Shown: positions 44,565 to 54,108, numbered from the stretch's first letter. The stretch: 61,157 bases of DNA from Lachnospiraceae bacterium (GCA_017522685.1 JAFWYN010000007.1:1-61157), one strand, 5' to 3'. Translations and numbers: made by a program. Notes: generated by a model not told the origin, from the sequence alone.

Positions 44565-46595
44565 CTATATCTCAAACGTTTTTTCTAACGAATCCACACC
44601 CATTACTTCAAAAGGTCCCGGTGTTACATTTCCGGCAGGACGTTTCTTGCCAAAGAAGTCCGTATCAAATACAATATTGCTTCCGTCCGGATTCTCATAA
44701 GCCATTTCTGCATGATAGGTCTCACCTAAGGTATCCGCAGACAGAAGTTCAGAGCCTTTCCCGCCAAGAAGCTCAGCATCCTTGATACACACTGTCACCT
44801 TATCCTTCTTTTCGGAAAGTTCTATGGTGATACCTGCTTCAGCACAAACCTTTGCATCCGGCTCGTGTGCACTGCCAATGGCACCTCCGAAGTAAGCATT
44901 GCCTTTTATTTTCACAGGAATAGCCCAACGTCCTAAAGGATAGATACTGCCGTACTTTTCAATACGCTCTTTACGCTCTTCCTCCGTATATTCCCAAGGA
45001 CTCTTCTCGGTACCGTTAGGATATTTGTCATAAGAGGAAAGTCCTGAAGGATACAGGTAACAAACCGAATCATCCGGCACACCATCCATAATCTGTCCCT
45101 TTTCTTTGTTCTCCGTACGAGGAGGCAGCGGCAAATGTTCAAAGAAGGTCATAGGCTTCACCGTAGTATCCTCATCTCCGTCAAAAAGGAATAAGTTATT
45201 CACATAACGGTCATCACCGCCCGTAAAATTGTTGTATCCTGCCACTGCTGTCTCGTGTGCAAAATGATAAGGGGTCCATCTGGACAGTTCTTCACGAAGC
45301 ACCATTCTTCCTGCAAATAAATTATGTACAAAAGCACCACCCTGTGATAAATTTCGAAAATTCATCTTGGACAGGAACAAATTGTGGTCTACCAGGTAAG
45401 GACCGTGACATACTTCCACGAAGAAGTCCTCTGATTTATTGTCAAAAAATACATTCCTACTGATTCTGGTACCCTGTGCCTGCCAATCCAACCAAACCGC
45501 ACGATAGCATCCGTAAATCTTATTGTTGATAATCTGGGTATCCAAAGAAGCATGCAACTTGATACCTGCCACTTCCGCACCATGGAATATCATCTTATGA
45601 TGAACATGGTAAATGGTATTGCCCTCGATAGTACTGAAAGCACCACCCAAATGACCAACCACACCGGCTTGCTCACAATCGTGAATCACATTATTGCGTA
45701 CAATATGGCTACCGATATTGTCCTTGTGCCAGTTGCCCTGAAGTGCATGGAAAATCACTTCCTGCTCTCTCTGGGTACCAAATTTACCCTTTCCTTTAGG
45801 ACCTCTGTCATGTCCTGCATCCAAGTCCTTACCCAAACTGATTCCTACACATTTGGTACCGAATACTTCATTGTCTTCAATAATCCAGCCCTTACTCCAA
45901 TGAGGTCCGATCATACCCTCCTGCAATGCTGTAGGAGGTGCCCACTGAGGTGCTGCCATACAAATGGTAAAGCCTTTTACGGTTATGTAGTTCAAACCTG
46001 TCTTCTTGGGCCAGAAACAGAAAGGACGTACCACGATTTCTACATTTTCTCCATTCGGGTCTGTATCACCAAAATTCGCCCAAAATTTGGTAGTCTTTTC
46101 TCCTGCTTTTGCATACCATACCAGCTTGGACTCTTCTGCATATTTAGCCTGTGGCCAAACTTCCGGATTCTGCACCTTCTCTACGGATGCTGCCTCATAC
46201 AGGGACTTACCATTTAAGTACACATCACCCAAGTGAGGTACAAATTCTCCCTTAAAAAGCCAGTCTCCGGCCAAATCCTCCTTGAAAGGATTTCTCTCTG
46301 TAAAAATACTGTTATCTACTTCCGCAGTCCATACCTGACCGCCGATATTTTCCCATCCCGTTAACTGCTCTGCACCGGAAATCACTACCTCTCCGTCACC
46401 GGCTGACTGATACACGATTCTGGCATCCTCGGTACCGCCATTGGCAGGGCTAACCCACTCTCGATACACACCCGCATGTACCGTTATTACATCACCTGCC
46501 ACTGCCACTTCAGCCGCACGTGAAATCGTCAAAAAGGGCTGTTCCTTGGTACCTAACGCCCCATCATTTCCTGTTTTCGCTACATGATACTCCAT
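44565..46595 (-). CDS. GH120-type beta-xylosidase (right-handed beta-helix)
   Basis: A 676-residue intracellular glycosidase. It follows Thermoanaerobacterium XylC (GH120) as I remember that sequence: start EYHVAKTGND, PFLTISRAAEVA, GVYREWV, GLNYITVKGF, IGPHWSKGWIIEDN, GVVGHLGG. The presumed nucleophile aspartate is in WLDWQAQGTR (about 368) and the acid/base glutamate in FFVEVCHGPY (about 391); the spacing of 23 equals that of the characterised pair. It would release xylose from imported xylo-oligosaccharides. AGGAGGATTTT precedes the start. Single gene with its own terminator. Confidence 0.88.
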   Translation of the reverse strand: MEYHVAKTGNDGALGTKEQPFLTISRAAEVAVAGDVITVHAGVYREWVSPANGGTEDARIVYQSAGDGEVVISGAEQLTGWENIGGQVWTAEVDNSIFTERNPFKEDLAGDWLFKGEFVPHLGDVYLNGKSLYEAASVEKVQNPEVWPQAKYAEESKLVWYAKAGEKTTKFWANFGDTDPNGENVEIVVRPFCFWPKKTGLNYITVKGFTICMAAPQWAPPTALQEGMIGPHWSKGWIIEDNEVFGTKCVGISLGKDLDAGHDRGPKGKGKFGTQREQEVIFHALQGNWHKDNIGSHIVRNNVIHDCEQAGVVGHLGGAFSTIEGNTIYHVHHKMIFHGAEVAGIKLHASLDTQIINNKIYGCYRAVWLDWQAQGTRISRNVFFDNKSEDFFVEVCHGPYLVDHNLFLSKMNFRNLSQGGAFVHNLFAGRMVLREELSRWTPYHFAHETAVAGYNNFTGGDDRYVNNLFLFDGDEDTTVKPMTFFEHLPLPPRTENKEKGQIMDGVPDDSVCYLYPSGLSSYDKYPNGTEKSPWEYTEEERKERIEKYGSIYPLGRWAIPVKIKGNAYFGGAIGSAHEPDAKVCAEAGITIELSEKKDKVTVCIKDAELLGGKGSELLSADTLGETYHAEMAYENPDGSNIVFDTDFFGKKRPAGNVTPGPFEVMGVDSLEKTFEI

Positions 46596-46725
46596 AAAAT
46601 CCTCCTAACATTTCCTTCCGCTCATAATACTCTAATAACTTTTTTATTATAACACAAAAAAACTGAAAACGATACTCCCCAACTATAAATTTAATATATT
46701 TTTCAGTACTTTAATTCTTGAAAAA

Positions 46726-46754
46726 TGGCTCAGAATCATCTTGTTTCTGAGCCA
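46726..46754 (-). terminator. TGGCTCAGAA hairpin, terminator of the XRE/SOR-like gene
   Basis: TGGCTCAGAA (46726-46735) pairs with TTCTGAGCCA (46745-46754), and on the minus strand is followed by TTTTT. The same stem recurs at 55121-55149 and 58243-58271. Confidence 0.75.
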
Positions 46755-46778
46755 ACTTCGTCTATCATATACCATTTC

Positions 46779-47450
46779 CTATCCAAACAATCTCTTTGCT
46801 ACCTGTTCCAACGATTTTCTGTCTTCCACATCATCGTAAGAAGTCCGCTTATCATCGATTCCTTTCACCACATCCCAGTAAAAGAGTCCATCCCTATTAC
46901 AATAAAACAGTAGCTTCTTTACTCCATTTATCGTAAATCTTGCCTCTGCATTTCCTTCGGGATAAAGTTTAATCATTTGTAGTTTATCTGCAGATAATGC
47001 CGCTACGAAGGAAATATAATGTTCCTTCGTCATATCGTGTTCTATACGTACATAATACTCATCCTCAATACTCTCAATAAAAATCATATGATTCTCATCT
47101 GTCTCTTCCGCCTGACATGGCATAAGTAACATTCCGTGGCACTGTACCACCGCTTCTCCCATACTGTGAATTACATTCCCACAGATTGGACATACATAAA
47201 TTTTTGAACGCAACATATTTGCCGACACATTCGCATTATGTACGGCATTTCCGGAAATCAGCTCCGTAACAGATATTCCAAATACCCTCGAAATAGGTTC
47301 TAATAAAGAAATATCCGGATACCCTTTGCCTCTCTCCCATTTTGATATGGTTTTGTCCGAAACGCACAGTCTTTCTGCTAATTCAACCTGGGTCATATTC
47401 TTCTTTTCACGTAAGTCTTTGATAACTGTACCGGTAACGTATTGATTCAT
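46779..47450 (-). CDS. XRE-family regulator with superoxide-reductase-like C-terminal domain
   Basis: A 223-residue protein. Residues 8-63 are a Cro/CI helix-turn-helix (LREKKNMTQVELAERLCVSD). A CPIC zinc-ribbon-like pair follows at about 88. The rest resembles desulfoferrodoxin/neelaredoxin: VRIEHDMTKEHYISFVAAL, LYPEGNAEARF, and LFYCNRDGLF at the Fe-site cysteine. The usual CNxHGLW histidine is replaced by Asp, so enzymatic activity may be lost and the domain may sense redox or metal. GGAGGTG precedes the start. Confidence 0.85.
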   Translation of the reverse strand: MNQYVTGTVIKDLREKKNMTQVELAERLCVSDKTISKWERGKGYPDISLLEPISRVFGISVTELISGNAVHNANVSANMLRSKIYVCPICGNVIHSMGEAVVQCHGMLLMPCQAEETDENHMIFIESIEDEYYVRIEHDMTKEHYISFVAALSADKLQMIKLYPEGNAEARFTINGVKKLLFYCNRDGLFYWDVVKGIDDKRTSYDDVEDRKSLEQVAKRLFG

Positions 47451-47517
47451 ACATTTTCACCTCCACACCCCTATCATAACCTCATGAGGTATATTTTACT
47501 ACCTACGAAAAGTAGAC

Positions 47518-48087
47518 TTATGAAATCTCCACAAATTTAGGATTGCGAATCAACACTGAATTTCCATGGAACTCGCTGGCATTCTTTCCTCCATAACAAA
47601 CATTGTTCCCAAAGCAAAAATGACAGGTATTTATGGCAGCTTCCGCTTCCATAAAACAATCACTGATTGTAGCTGCACTGAAAAAAAACGATTTTCTCTT
47701 GCTTTTCAAAATCATTTTTACGAAAGAATACTGCCCCATCCACCACAATCTTTCCATGAATCATATCTTCCACCGGAAATATCAAAACCCTTGATGTAGT
47801 ACCGGGAATCTATGGTTCTCCGTTACTGAAATCCAGATACTGAAACAATCTGTACTTCACATAGTTTACAGGTTCTGCAAAAAGTAACACCGTCGCCCCA
47901 CCAGGAAAATTCAAAACTTGTTGAATCCGCTCCGGTACATCAGTTTGAAACACCCTGATCTCGACTCCTTTGAGAATCTGTTTCATGCTCTTAGCAATTT
48001 CAACATAGACTTCATCCACTAACGAAAATCATCCGTATTCCCATAACCCAAATACTGAACTATATTACGCGCAATCGTCCGATACAT
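47518..48087 (-). pseudogene. Decayed gene of unknown family
   Basis: Three or more broken pieces form one protein when joined. An ATG at 48087 (after AAGGAAA) opens MYRTIARNIVQYLG..., a frame change near 48020 leads to VDEVYVEIAKSMKQILKG..., an in-frame TAG follows ...LDFSNGEP near 47810, reading resumes as IPGTTSRVLIFPVEDMIHGK, and a second frame change leads to AINTCHFCFGNNVCYGGKN and the end at 47518. The CxxC-like cysteine cluster near the end suggests metal binding. The family is not recognised. It lies directly after an XRE gene, which may once have regulated it. Confidence 0.6.
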
Positions 48088-48104
48088 ACACCATTTCCTT
48101 CTCA

Positions 48105-48875
48105 CTACCGAAACTTAAATAAGAACGTCAACAGTGCCGGCATGTAAGAAAAGGCTCCATCCAGACGATATAACAGATTACCGTTGTCCTCCTTCACAGC
48201 TAATGGTAGCTTCTCCAAAGCCAGCTTCGTCTCTTCCGTTTGCAAATTCGCTCTGGAAGCAATATCTTCTAATGCTATAAAAAGTTCAAAATCGTGAATC
48301 GTCAATTCATAAAGTGCATACATGGTTTTCAGTACAGATAAGTCCGAAAAACGCTCCATATTCAGAGACAACTCATACAACTGAGAAATATTCGGTGTCT
48401 GAAACGCTTTGCCCAAGGAGAAAAATACGCTGTCCGCCATCCTACCGGTACTTCCTTCCGGTTCAGAACAAACAGAAAGCCCCCAATTGAAAATATTATC
48501 TGTAGAATAATCCTTTTTCTGCCAAGGAATGAATTTCTTATATCCGTCCGTAACTGCGATTTCATGTAATAAAGCGGCCAGACGATAGGCATTTTCAAAG
48601 GCTTCCCTTTCCGGCAGTGCTACAAAATAATCCTTCAGATTCAAGCAGATATCACCTAAACCCTTTTCGGAATTGCAACCAAGAAGCTCATCCACAGAAA
48701 CCTCAAAGAGTTCTGCCATATCCGGCAATAATTGGATGTCCGGAAAGTTCTGTCCCGATTCCCATTTGGATACCGCCTGATTGGTGACTCCCAATGCCTT
48801 CGCCAGTTCTTCTTGGGTAAGACCTTTTTGCTTTCTCAAAAATGCTATTTGTTCTTTCATATTTATCGTGTTCAT
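48105..48875 (-). CDS. XRE-family transcriptional regulator
   Basis: A 256-residue protein with a typical Cro/CI domain (about 8-65: LRKQKGLTQEELAKALGVTN, QAVSKWESGQNFPDIQLLPD) and a helical C-terminal region of about 170 residues, perhaps TPR-like. It starts after AAAGGAG and stops 18 bases before the decayed gene, which was probably its partner. No membrane segment. Target unknown. Confidence 0.88.
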   Translation of the reverse strand: MNTINMKEQIAFLRKQKGLTQEELAKALGVTNQAVSKWESGQNFPDIQLLPDMAELFEVSVDELLGCNSEKGLGDICLNLKDYFVALPEREAFENAYRLAALLHEIAVTDGYKKFIPWQKKDYSTDNIFNWGLSVCSEPEGSTGRMADSVFFSLGKAFQTPNISQLYELSLNMERFSDLSVLKTMYALYELTIHDFELFIALEDIASRANLQTEETKLALEKLPLAVKEDNGNLLYRLDGAFSYMPALLTFLFKFR

Positions 48876-48962
48876 AATTATTCTCCTTTCCGATGTAGTG
48901 TAGCTACAACTTTAGTATAGAGGCTCATGACACCTAAAACAATAACGCATTCGTTTGATGAC

Positions 48963-49001
48963 AAAAGCTTGCATCCAACCTAGGGTTGGATACAAGCTTT
49001 T
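48963..49001 (-). terminator. Terminator overlapping the histidine kinase stop codon
   Basis: The stem pairs AAAGCTTG-CATCCAACC with GGTTGGAT-ACAAGCTTT. The loop at 48981-48983 includes part of the TAG stop of the kinase gene. Termination and end of translation therefore coincide. Confidence 0.7.
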
Positions 49002-51184
49002 ATTTTCTCTTCCGGCAGATTCTCCCTGATTATCTCAAGCAAATCTTCATATGCAACCGGTTTTGACAAATATCCGTTAAAGCCTTGTTCTAGGTATTTC
49101 TCCTTTGAACCGATAACAGCATTTGCCGTCAGTACAATGATTGGTGTATCTGCACATAGCCCATTCTTATCAGCCTTTATCTTCTCCATGGCTTCAACAC
49201 CATCCATCTCGGGCATCATGTGGTCCATGAAAATAATATCAAACCCCTGTGCCTTTGCTAATTCGATGGCTTTGTATCCGCTATCTGCTTCTGTAATTTG
49301 CATCTGTGTTTGTTTTAATAATTGCTTAAACACCTTTCGGTTAATCGTATTATCATCAACAAGCAACACATGAGCATCCGGTACTATGAAAGTTTCGTTA
49401 TATATGTACTGTTCCGACTTGAGTTCTCTTATTTTATCATCAAAAGCCCCAATAGGGGTTTCATCAACTACTACTTGTTTCAAATCAAAAGAAAATACCG
49501 TGCCTTTACCATACACACTTTCTACCTTAAGTTCAGCCCCCATCAAAGAAAGTAATTTATATGTAATAGACATTCCCAAACCGGTACCCTCAATGTTTCT
49601 GTTTCTTTTCACTTCTATCCTTTCAAATTCCAGAAATAGCTTATCCAAATCTTCCGGTTTGATACCAGTTCCGGTATCTTCGACTTCGAAGTGAAGAATC
49701 GTCTCCGAACCATTTTGGCTTTTCTCTTCCGACTTTAATGATACTCTAAGCCATACGTCTCCGCTTGGTGTATACTTCACTGCATTTGTAAGCAAATTCA
49801 TCAACACCTGTCTGATTTTTACATCATCTCCGCACAATCTCACAGGAATATCCGGGGATACACTTACATGGAAGGACAAATTTTTATCCTTCGCTCTAAT
49901 CTTTATCATATTGGAAATATGATATATCGCACCGGCAACATCATACTCAACCGGTATGATTTCCATCTTTCCGGATTCTATCTTGTTCAAATCAAGTATA
50001 TTATTGATTATTGTAAGCAATGTGTTACCTGCCGCCTGAATATCTTTAGCATATTCCTTGATTGTACTGTCCTTGCACTCTCTAAGAATCATTTCATCCA
50101 TTCCCAGTACTGCATTGATGGGGGTTCTTATTTCGTGAGACATACTCGCAAGGAACTCGCTTTTTGCTCTATTGGCCGCATCTGCTATCTGTTTTTCCTG
50201 CTCCAGTTCCCGTAAATGCTGATAATGTTTTGTGGAATCAATCATTACATACAACTTACTTCTATCCGATGAATTTTGTACCAATTTTCTTTCTTCAAAA
50301 TTGTATATTTTGTCTTGAATTGTAATTGGTTCTCCCGTTTCAACGGATTTTGCAATTTTTGCGATTACTCCATGTTCATCAAGAATCATATCAGGAAAAA
50401 CTTGCAGAATCTTCTTGTTATAATATGCCACCATTTCATCTTTATCCATGGCAATAACTCCTGCTGACAATTCATCAATTACATAATCTTTTGCCATGGT
50501 CTCCGCATCCATAAAATTGCCGTGAAAAATAGCAAACACGACAAGTATTATACATAAAGAAAATCCCAACTGATTAAAATCATAGTATCTTCCTATCGGC
50601 AGTTCCATCAAAAATCCTATCGCAATTTCGGTCACCAAAGCCATCAAAATCACTATATATTGTTTTCTCTTCTGTATATTTTTTTCCTTAGCTAAGGACT
50701 TCGTTATCATGAATAAACAGGTTAGGATGACAATTATGACCGTAGCCGGCCACATTGCTCGCAAAGGCCCCGGCTCGCATTCTATAATCGTCAGGCCTTT
50801 CTCTTTTACCAAATAGTATCCTTTATAAAACAATCCGGTTTTATTAGTTGTTACAATGATAACACAAGCAATCGTCGCCAGTCCGCTCTCTATTGCCGTA
50901 ATAACTACCGGAAGTTTATTATCGCAAATCTTTACACAAAATAATAGTGTGGTTACTACGGCTCCCACTTTTCCTGCCCAGGTAAACATAAAAAATATAT
51001 AATATGACTCTTCCGACTCTACGTAATGCATCAATATCGAACCCACACTATATATAAGTGTCGCAATACCATTCAAAAATAAGTAGTAGTGCGTCTTTTT
51101 TCTCATATTTATGAAAACCGCCCAAAGCTCGATTATGACTAAAGAAAAGTTTATCCATTGAGTTATCATTACGATTTGTCTCAT
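48980..51184 (-). CDS. Hybrid sensor histidine kinase with receiver domain
   Basis: A 734-residue membrane kinase. The N-terminal 215 residues hold about seven hydrophobic segments. A PAS-like linker (about 230-310) leads to HisKA with the phospho-accepting histidine in SMSHEIRTP (about 346), an ATPase domain with NAVKYTP, DTGTGI and GTGLGMS, and a receiver with the phospho-aspartate in IIFMDHMMPEMDG (about 653). There is no output domain and no adjacent response regulator, so phosphate is likely passed on by a separate Hpt protein. Start ATG follows GGAGGTATAT. Confidence 0.93.
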   Translation of the reverse strand: MRQIVMITQWINFSLVIIELWAVFINMRKKTHYYLFLNGIATLIYSVGSILMHYVESEESYYIFFMFTWAGKVGAVVTTLLFCVKICDNKLPVVITAIESGLATIACVIIVTTNKTGLFYKGYYLVKEKGLTIIECEPGPLRAMWPATVIIVILTCLFMITKSLAKEKNIQKRKQYIVILMALVTEIAIGFLMELPIGRYYDFNQLGFSLCIILVVFAIFHGNFMDAETMAKDYVIDELSAGVIAMDKDEMVAYYNKKILQVFPDMILDEHGVIAKIAKSVETGEPITIQDKIYNFEERKLVQNSSDRSKLYVMIDSTKHYQHLRELEQEKQIADAANRAKSEFLASMSHEIRTPINAVLGMDEMILRECKDSTIKEYAKDIQAAGNTLLTIINNILDLNKIESGKMEIIPVEYDVAGAIYHISNMIKIRAKDKNLSFHVSVSPDIPVRLCGDDVKIRQVLMNLLTNAVKYTPSGDVWLRVSLKSEEKSQNGSETILHFEVEDTGTGIKPEDLDKLFLEFERIEVKRNRNIEGTGLGMSITYKLLSLMGAELKVESVYGKGTVFSFDLKQVVVDETPIGAFDDKIRELKSEQYIYNETFIVPDAHVLLVDDNTINRKVFKQLLKQTQMQITEADSGYKAIELAKAQGFDIIFMDHMMPEMDGVEAMEKIKADKNGLCADTPIIVLTANAVIGSKEKYLEQGFNGYLSKPVAYEDLLEIIRENLPEEKIKACIQP

Positions 51185-51263
51185 CTATATATACCTCCAA
51201 ACTCTTTGCCGGAAAGCAGATGTTCCTTCATCTCAGGCATCTCTCTTAAATAAAACTTTTGCA

Positions 51264-52673
51264 CTAGTAAGGATGTCTGTATGTTAGTTTCTCGTTATTA
51301 TTGTAAATACCACATGGAATTGAATTATTAATCTGATCTACATCGAAGGATTTGAATGTAATACGAATCCCTTCCTTCTGATAAAGCACAACCAAATCCT
51401 CCATTACCACATCCTGATATCCGATAATAATCTCTTCAAAATCCCCTCTGTTAGCAGCATAACTATCATTCATAGCCGTATTCAGATTACATGCAATATA
51501 ATCATGTCCCTTGCAGGAATACATATATACAAGATAATTCAACCGGGTATCCACCTTTTTTGTCACAATGTACTCTTTGATTTCTTCAATATCAGCACAT
51601 TTTACTACTTTATCCGAATAATCCCAATACTTATGGTACTGTCCGTTTTCAAAACTCTTAGACCATGCATTATCCGAAATCACTTGTGTGAAATCAAAAA
51701 TGTAATAGTAACCATCTTCAAAGAACCAATTGAAAATATGTCCCTGCTCTCCTTCTACCAGGACCACTCCCCAGTCCTCATAATCCTCTGCCAACATAGC
51801 TAATGCCAGCTGTGCCACCTCAATACATACACCACCGCTCATATCAAAAATAGTTTCTGCATGAGCTGTCCAGTTCCAAACCTCTTCCGGATTATCCGTA
51901 TGTTCAATCACACCAAATGCCGGTTCTTTATAAAAGTCATATACAAAATGTCTTGCCTGAAGCATAAAACTCATATCCATAATGGTATGTACGGACTTCT
52001 TCCAATACTCAAAATCTCTGGCATTGATAAAATCTGCTGTCATTCCGTCGGAACCAACCTTTATGGTCATCAACGCTTCTTTGTCCGTCTTAGAATCATT
52101 AAAGGTGGTACATACATACTTCTTCTCTTCGATAAGTGTTTTGTTCTCATCATAAGTCGAAAGTACAAATACGCCTTGCTGAAGGCCTATCAGTTCATTG
52201 TTTTCCACTTTTGCTACGTTTTCATCGGATACAGTTACATAACAAGTATCTTTACTTACCTTGTTCGGCAAATACAGAGGCAACCCCAAATATACAAAAC
52301 CATCTTCGGCTGTCTTATGATTCATCATGTAATCAATATTTGCTTCATAATTGTCACGTCCGATATAATAAGGATGGCCATTTACTTCCTTTGAATAGAC
52401 ATCGATTGTATCCAACCTCTCATAATGCTGCATACTAATCTGCTTCTCCACATCAGAGATTTCCTGTAATCCTTCGATTTCTTCTGTATCCTCAACTATT
52501 TCCGGAACCGGTGTGGGCTGAACCTCTTCAGCTTCGTGTTTCGATATCGAAACACTACTTTCCGTTATGCTTTCCTCGCCCACTACATCCGCCTTCTGTC
52601 CGCATCCCATAGCACCTAGCATTATAATCAGAGACACAACCAAACATATCCCTTTGTTCATCCGTTTCTTCAT
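51264..52673 (-). CDS. Lipoprotein with transglutaminase-like core
   Basis: A 469-residue surface lipoprotein: lipobox GAMGC (Cys24), a Glu/Ser/Pro spacer, then an Ig-like beta region and a papain-like transglutaminase core. The triad is visible as Cys in SGGVCIEVAQ (about 281), His in EQGHIFNWF (about 311) and Asp in YIFDFTQV (about 326). AGGAGGACG precedes the start. It resembles in plan the lipoprotein at 17536 but with little direct similarity. The enzyme may crosslink or cleave surface proteins. Confidence 0.83.
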   Translation of the reverse strand: MKKRMNKGICLVVSLIIMLGAMGCGQKADVVGEESITESSVSISKHEAEEVQPTPVPEIVEDTEEIEGLQEISDVEKQISMQHYERLDTIDVYSKEVNGHPYYIGRDNYEANIDYMMNHKTAEDGFVYLGLPLYLPNKVSKDTCYVTVSDENVAKVENNELIGLQQGVFVLSTYDENKTLIEEKKYVCTTFNDSKTDKEALMTIKVGSDGMTADFINARDFEYWKKSVHTIMDMSFMLQARHFVYDFYKEPAFGVIEHTDNPEEVWNWTAHAETIFDMSGGVCIEVAQLALAMLAEDYEDWGVVLVEGEQGHIFNWFFEDGYYYIFDFTQVISDNAWSKSFENGQYHKYWDYSDKVVKCADIEEIKEYIVTKKVDTRLNYLVYMYSCKGHDYIACNLNTAMNDSYAANRGDFEEIIIGYQDVVMEDLVVLYQKEGIRITFKSFDVDQINNSIPCGIYNNNEKLTYRHPY

Positions 52674-52757
52674 ATTCGCGTCCTCCTAATATGTTTCTGT
52701 ATACAGTATATCACATCACTACAAATTGCGACACTATAACTGCAATATTTCCAATAT

Positions 52758-52788
52758 AAAAGAGCGAAGTTATTACACTTCACTCTTT
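52758..52788 (-). terminator. Hairpin after the small-ORF region
   Basis: Minus strand AAAGAGTGAAGT pairs imperfectly with ACTTCGCTCTTT, ending in T-rich sequence. It would end transcription of the arsenate-reductase-like gene and the small ORFs after it. Confidence 0.65.
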
Positions 52789-52829
52789 TTATACTTTATT
52801 CAAAGGGATCAAATTGCATTTCTTCCACA

Positions 52830-52970
52830 TCAATCGGATATAGCCTCATGTTCGTCTTCCAAATCCCTAAAATATTCTTCTATATTCTCCGTCGTGCTTT
52901 TCCTCGGTGCCGAGTCCTTCCTTTTTCTGTTTCCTTGCTTCCTGCTTTCTTTCCTTTCCCATATGCGCAC
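52830..52970 (-). CDS. Possible small ORF after the arsenate-reductase-like fusion gene
   Basis: The gap 52789-52993 has no long ORF but three overlapping short frames on the minus strand: a GTG frame at 52970-52830 (46 residues, with an acidic tail ENIEEYFRDLEDEHEAISD), an ATG frame at 52974-52867 (35 residues, MSAHMGKERKQ...) and an ATG frame at 52849-52796 (17 residues, MRLYPIDVEEMQFDPFE, with GGAAGACG before it). The first looks most protein-like. All are weak and could be remnants of one frameshifted gene. Confidence 0.25.
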   Translation of the reverse strand: MRIWERKESRKQGNRKRKDSAPRKSTTENIEEYFRDLEDEHEAISD

Positions 52971-52993
52971 TCATTTTCTTATGTTCTCTTCAA

Positions 52994-53935
52994 TTATTCT
53001 AACTCTTTTTTCAAGTGCATGATATTGTTTTCAATTTCCGCAATAACCAATCTGTAAGCCTCATCTGCTTTTCCGGTTGGATCCTCTAATCCCCAATTAT
53101 CATCAAATGCTCTACCGATAAACGGACACCCCACATTACATCCCATCGAAATCGCTATGTCCGGATTCGGAATTTCTGAAATTGTTTTTGAATATTGTGT
53201 CTTCTCCATATCGATACCGTACAACTCTTTCATAACGCGAACTGCATCCTGATTGATTTGTGGTTTGGTTTCTGTTCCCGCGGAATATGATTCAAACACA
53301 TCGGATGCCAAGTGTTTTCCTAATGCCTCCGCAATCTGACTGCGGCAGGAATTGTGCACGCATATAAATGCTACCTTTTTCTTTGTCTTTTTATAAAATG
53401 GGCATCTTTCTTTGATACATTGTGCATTCTTTTCGCTAAATCCGCATTCCACCTTACTATTTTGTAATTCCACATCATAATTCTCATTTACATATTGGAT
53501 AGCATTCTGAAAACTTAGGAAAGCATCTCTTTTACAGCATCTAGGGCCCCCTACCTGTGACAAACTATGTAACGCCTTAGAAGTAAATTCCATATGCTTT
53601 CCCCAGGAAGAATCCGTACTCAAGGGACTCGTTCCATCGATTACAGACAGTGCTGCGCCCATAGAACTTACTGCACCACATACACCCCACATGCCACAAA
53701 TAGCTCCCGGCATTTGCAGTCCCCTTTTCATAAGTTCTTGTAAACTATTCTGCAAATCAATCTCCCCACCGGCATTGTAAAAAGCTGTTAATAGTGCAGC
53801 TCCGTCTAACACATGATGTTCGGGTCCGTGTATTCCGACAAAATCCATATGGGCAATATGATTAAAAATATCTATGGGACTTTTACTCACCTCATGCAAA
53901 CAAGCTTCAATAATCATATTTGCTCGCTCTTCCAT
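52994..53935 (-). CDS. DUF5714-like domain fused to arsenate reductase/LMW phosphatase-like domain
   Basis: A 313-residue fusion. The first about 165 residues resemble DUF5714 (GPEHHVLDGAALLTAFYNAG, CGMWGVCGAVSSMGAALSVI), with a cysteine-rich tail ECGFSEKNAQCIKERC. The last 130 residues are a thioredoxin-coupled ArsC/LMW-PTP fold with the CX5R loop CVHNSCRSQIAEAL (about 193) and further cysteines in SMGCNVGCPF. Together these suggest redox or oxyanion chemistry, perhaps arsenate reduction. Start ATG follows GGAAGGATAAG. No arsR or arsB is adjacent. Confidence 0.8.
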   Translation of the reverse strand: MEERANMIIEACLHEVSKSPIDIFNHIAHMDFVGIHGPEHHVLDGAALLTAFYNAGGEIDLQNSLQELMKRGLQMPGAICGMWGVCGAVSSMGAALSVIDGTSPLSTDSSWGKHMEFTSKALHSLSQVGGPRCCKRDAFLSFQNAIQYVNENYDVELQNSKVECGFSEKNAQCIKERCPFYKKTKKKVAFICVHNSCRSQIAEALGKHLASDVFESYSAGTETKPQINQDAVRVMKELYGIDMEKTQYSKTISEIPNPDIAISMGCNVGCPFIGRAFDDNWGLEDPTGKADEAYRLVIAEIENNIMHLKKELE

Positions 53936-54078
53936 ATCTGCTTATCCTTCCTGTTAAGTAAGCTTTATATCGGTATGCAGCTCTCCTGCTAAGTCCACCT
54001 TATGCCTCTTATTATTTATGGTATCATTGTATCATATATGTTTACGCGTATCAATTGATTTAATGGCACAAACATTAA

Positions 54079-54108
54079 AAGAGTGAAGCACTTTCATACT
54101 CCACTCTT
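54079..54108 (-). terminator. Hairpin after the XRE-TM remnant
   Basis: On the minus strand AAGAGTGGAG pairs with CTTCACTCTT, ending in TTTT. The AAGAGTGAAG stem resembles those at 52758 and 59443. Confidence 0.65.

Noticed and set aside
45552..46217. 221-codon plus-strand ORF antisense to the GH120-type gene
   Set aside because: No ribosome binding site, Cys/His/Leu-rich composition, and complete overlap with a well-supported enzyme gene.
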